Below, piece after piece: positions 5,990-8,094 of a DNA stretch of 8,094 nt (within the stretch, counting starts at the first letter, position 1; the number at the start of each line of letters is the position of its first letter). The notes beneath the pieces were generated by a model. The model did no database searches. It saw nothing but the letters and a program-made list of their open reading frames with translations, and was not told the origin of the DNA. Source of the stretch: Limousia pullorum (GTDB lineage Bacteria > Bacillota > Clostridia > Oscillospirales > Acutalibacteraceae). Where the stretch lies: contig DVNG01000046.1 in assembly GCA_018714545.1 (NCBI GenBank), positions 1 through 8,094 on the forward strand, given 5' to 3'. The position numbers and the translations under genes are program-made.

Positions 5990-8094
5990 ATGAAAAAGAA
6001 AATTTTATCAATGGCTATCGTTGTGTGTATGCTGATTTCAATGATGCCAACGATGGTTTTCGCAGCAGAGGAAATACCATACCTTGACGAAAACGGCACA
6101 GAGCAGACCTGCGCTTCTGCCACGGAGGTCACAGCAGAAGATACCGTGTGGACAGCGGGCTGGTACATAGCGCAGGGAGAGGTGACTCTTGCAAACCGTG
6201 TGGAGGTTCAGGGAGATGTACACCTGATACTTGCAGACGGAGCAAAGCTTACTGCGCCTTCGGGCATTAAGGTTCAGGACAACGATAAAGATATTTTAAA
6301 CGGAAGTCCCAACAAGTTTACAATCTATGCTCAAAGCACAGATGAAGCCACAATGGGAAGACTTGAGGCTGTGTCGTATGAAAAAAATGCGGCAATCGGC
6401 AGTAGTAGTATTTCTGATTGGCATGATGATGTATATCCCGGAGGAGAAATTACCATAACCGGAGGTATTGTCACAGCCAAAGGCGGCATAGGAGCCGGAA
6501 TCGGCGGCGGCGGTGTATCAATACTAAGCAAAAAAGGGGGAGACGGCGGAACAATCACCATAACCGGAGGTATTGTCACAGCCACAAGTGAAAAGGGACA
6601 AGGAATCGGCGCCGGATTCTGCGACTACCCGCTGGCTGTAGGATTAGGCGAACCCGGAATATTTACCACCGGAGAAAAGGGAAATGCGGTAATTTTCGCT
6701 TCTTCAATAGGCGACCAGAGCCGCAAGGACAGCTGGGAAGGTGTTATCTTTGAGGGAACCGAAGGAAAGTCTTACGGCGATAATATAATTGTTGAAAGTG
6801 ATTTTGAAATTCCCCAGGGGTATACTCTTACAGTAGAAGCAGATAAAAAACTGACAATAGGTAAAGATGCAACCCTTACAAATAACGGAACAATAGTAAA
6901 CAACGGAACAATTAAGACTTACAATACTTTCGCAGGCGGCGGAACAGTACAGGGAAATTCCGTTATAAATTTGACAGACAGAAATGTAAAGTACCTTGAC
7001 GAAAACGGAGAAGAGCAGATCTGTGTTTCTGCCACGAAACTCATGGAAGACGATACCATATGGAACGAGGGCTGGTACATAGCAAATGGAGATGTGACCA
7101 TTACAGACAGAGTACAGCTTAATGGTGACGTACACCTTATACTTGCAGACGGAGCCAAGCTTAATGTACCTAAGGGTATTTCGCTTTACAGAGATTCCGA
7201 CAGATTTACAGTCTATGCTCAAAGTACAGATGAAGAAAAAATGGGCAAGCTTGAAGTAAGCAGTGAGGGATACAAGAATGCCATAGGTGATAGACCTGAT
7301 GCTGGAGAAGTCACTTTCAACGGAGGAAATGTCACTATTACCTCAGAACAAAGAAGTGGAATTCTTGCAAAAACAATCACCATCAACGGAGGAACAGTTA
7401 AAAGTTCAACTTTAAGTCATAATGGTGGTATTTTGGGAATAGTAGTCACCATCAACGGAGGAACAGTTACAGTTTCAGACGATGGTTATGCCATTGCAGG
7501 AACAACAATCACCATCAGCGGAGGAACAGTAACAGCCACAGGCGAAAGAGGCATGAACGGAAGCAATATTGCCATCAGCGGAGGAAATGTTACAGCCACA
7601 GGCAAAGATGGCGGCGTAGGCAGCGGCATTGAAGCAAGGGAAGTTATAACCATCAGCGGAGGAACGGTTATAGCCTCAGGAGATGCAGGTATTGTCGGAA
7701 ATAATGATATTACCATCGACGGAGGAACAGTTACAGCTACAAGTAAAGATTTTGCGGGTATTTATGGAAAGAATATCACCATTGGCGGAGGAAATGTTAC
7801 AGTCTCAGGTGGTCGTGTAGGAATCGAAGGACCTCTTTCAACAGGAGAAAGCGGAAATGCGGTAATTTTTGCTTCCTCAATATCAGACCAGAGCCAAAAA
7901 GACAGCTGGAACGGTGTTATATTTGAGGGAACTCAGGGTAAGGTTTACGGAAACGTAACTCCGGAAGGAAGCTTTGAAATTCCTGCAAACTATACTCTCA
8001 ATATCCCCGATGGAAATACTCTGACAATAGAGAAAGATATAACTTTGACAAACAGCGGAGTAATTGAGTTAGGCGGAAAAATAATAAACAACGG
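5990..8094 (+). CDS. Secreted modular repeat protein with beta-solenoid-like coils (3' end beyond window)
   Basis: The frame is open for 701 codons to the window edge with no stop. Residues 1-25 form a signal peptide: MKKK, a hydrophobic core, and a likely cut after VFA25. Two homologous modules begin at YLDENG, residues 31 and 335. Each has a head containing GWYIA, GDVHLILADGAKL and YAQSTDE, then coils of the type ITIxGGTVTA. A tail follows, starting GNAVIFASSI and ending near FEGTxGKxYG (231-263 and 622-654), then FEIPxxYTL and short TNNGTI-like repeats. The coils suggest a parallel beta-helix displayed outside the cell. Such proteins are common in gut Clostridia and may bind glycans or act as adhesins, but no catalytic motif is visible and the function is unknown. 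Any cell-wall anchor (sortase motif, SLH or similar) would lie beyond 8094. The gene has its own promoter and is not cotranscribed with clpC. Confidence 0.9.
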   Translation, partial: MKKKILSMAIVVCMLISMMPTMVFAAEEIPYLDENGTEQTCASATEVTAEDTVWTAGWYIAQGEVTLANRVEVQGDVHLILADGAKLTAPSGIKVQDNDKDILNGSPNKFTIYAQSTDEATMGRLEAVSYEKNAAIGSSSISDWHDDVYPGGEITITGGIVTAKGGIGAGIGGGGVSILSKKGGDGGTITITGGIVTATSEKGQGIGAGFCDYPLAVGLGEPGIFTTGEKGNAVIFASSIGDQSRKDSWEGVIFEGTEGKSYGDNIIVESDFEIPQGYTLTVEADKKLTIGKDATLTNNGTIVNNGTIKTYNTFAGGGTVQGNSVINLTDRNVKYLDENGEEQICVSATKLMEDDTIWNEGWYIANGDVTITDRVQLNGDVHLILADGAKLNVPKGISLYRDSDRFTVYAQSTDEEKMGKLEVSSEGYKNAIGDRPDAGEVTFNGGNVTITSEQRSGILAKTITINGGTVKSSTLSHNGGILGIVVTINGGTVTVSDDGYAIAGTTITISGGTVTATGERGMNGSNIAISGGNVTATGKDGGVGSGIEAREVITISGGTVIASGDAGIVGNNDITIDGGTVTATSKDFAGIYGKNITIGGGNVTVSGGRVGIEGPLSTGESGNAVIFASSISDQSQKDSWNGVIFEGTQGKVYGNVTPEGSFEIPANYTLNIPDGNTLTIEKDITLTNSGVIELGGKIINN
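6080..6991 (+). repeat. Module 1 of the surface protein (304 codons)
   Basis: Residues 31-334, from the first YLDENG to just before the second. The head is about 31-130, recognisable coils start at residues 154 and 189, the tail is 231-263, and a linker with TNNGTIVNNGTIK follows. Between the coils sit glycine-rich runs (GIGAGIGGGG). A single cysteine (C41) in the head recurs at the same place in module 2. Confidence 0.85.
6449..6583 (+). repeat. Two beta-solenoid-like coil repeats in module 1
   Basis: ITITGGIVTA occurs twice exactly at protein level (residues 154-163 and 189-198), encoded at 6449-6478 and 6554-6583 with a single base difference at the first codon. The copies are 35 residues apart, separated by a glycine-rich insert. 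Confidence 0.8.
6992..8094 (+). repeat. Module 2 of the surface protein (incomplete at window end)
   Basis: Residues 335 onward repeat the order of module 1, with C345 matching C41. The tail begins at residue 622. The distance between the two tails is 391 residues while the heads are 304 apart, so module 2 is 87 residues longer between head and tail. That is about four coil lengths. Confidence 0.85.
7310..7804 (+). repeat. Eight tandem beta-solenoid-like coils in module 2
   Basis: The core pattern [IV]T[IF]xGG[TN]V begins at bases 7310, 7376, 7445, 7508, 7568, 7646, 7709 and 7775. Steps are 22, 23, 21, 20, 26, 21 and 22 codons. The DNA of the cores is strongly conserved (such as ACCATCAGCGGAGGAACAGT), while the bases between them vary. 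The roughly 21-residue period suits one turn of a parallel beta-helix. Confidence 0.85.

Noticed and set aside
5983..7716. Minus-strand open frames opposite the surface protein, one proline- and serine-rich
   Set aside because: They mirror the repetitive Gly/Thr/Val codons of the plus-strand gene, lack ribosome binding sites, and the plus frame has a signal peptide, promoter and homologous modules.
7310..7804. Regularly spaced repeats resembling a CRISPR array
   Set aside because: The repeats are in-frame protein coils with imperfect copies and coding spacers of varied length that keep the reading frame.

Overview
The window looks like part of a chromosome from a low-to-mid GC Gram-positive bacterium of the Clostridia, possibly a gut commensal. 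This rests on the gene order ctsR-mcsA-mcsB-clpC, strong AGGAGG-type ribosome binding sites, frequent AGA arginine codons, and a surface protein of a style common in anaerobic gut Firmicutes. No species can be named from the sequence alone.

Positions 1-4588 hold a complete class III heat-shock operon except for the first roughly 25 codons of ctsR. CtsR is the repressor, McsA the zinc-binding activator, McsB the protein-arginine kinase, and ClpC the AAA+ unfoldase that feeds ClpP. In the known system McsB with McsA phosphorylates arginines, inactivates CtsR, and marks proteins for ClpCP degradation. All four proteins keep their diagnostic motifs. A strong hairpin terminator ends the operon. 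It also serves the convergent gene that follows.

Positions 4593-5695 (minus strand) carry a stand-alone Fic-domain protein, probably an AMP-transferase. It has an internal class II inhibitory motif and a C-terminal winged-helix-like domain, with its own near-consensus promoter and ribosome binding site. Gene-free DNA follows up to 5989. It contains an orphan plus-strand terminator-like hairpin similar to the one after clpC, a 24-bp near-perfect palindrome, an extended -10 promoter, and a partial CtsR-box match.

Positions 5990-8094 are one uninterrupted plus-strand reading frame that runs off the window: 701 codons with no stop. It encodes a secreted protein with a signal peptide and two homologous modules. 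Each module has a conserved head, a run of beta-solenoid-like coils (about 21 residues each, core pattern ITIxGGTVTA), and a conserved tail. Module 1 has two recognisable coils and module 2 has eight. Several minus-strand frames opposite this gene are artefacts of its repetitive composition.

No wholly new multi-gene system is evident. The best leads are the modular repeat protein with unequal coil number, its promoter region (palindrome plus possible CtsR site), and the Fic gene bracketed by similar terminators.
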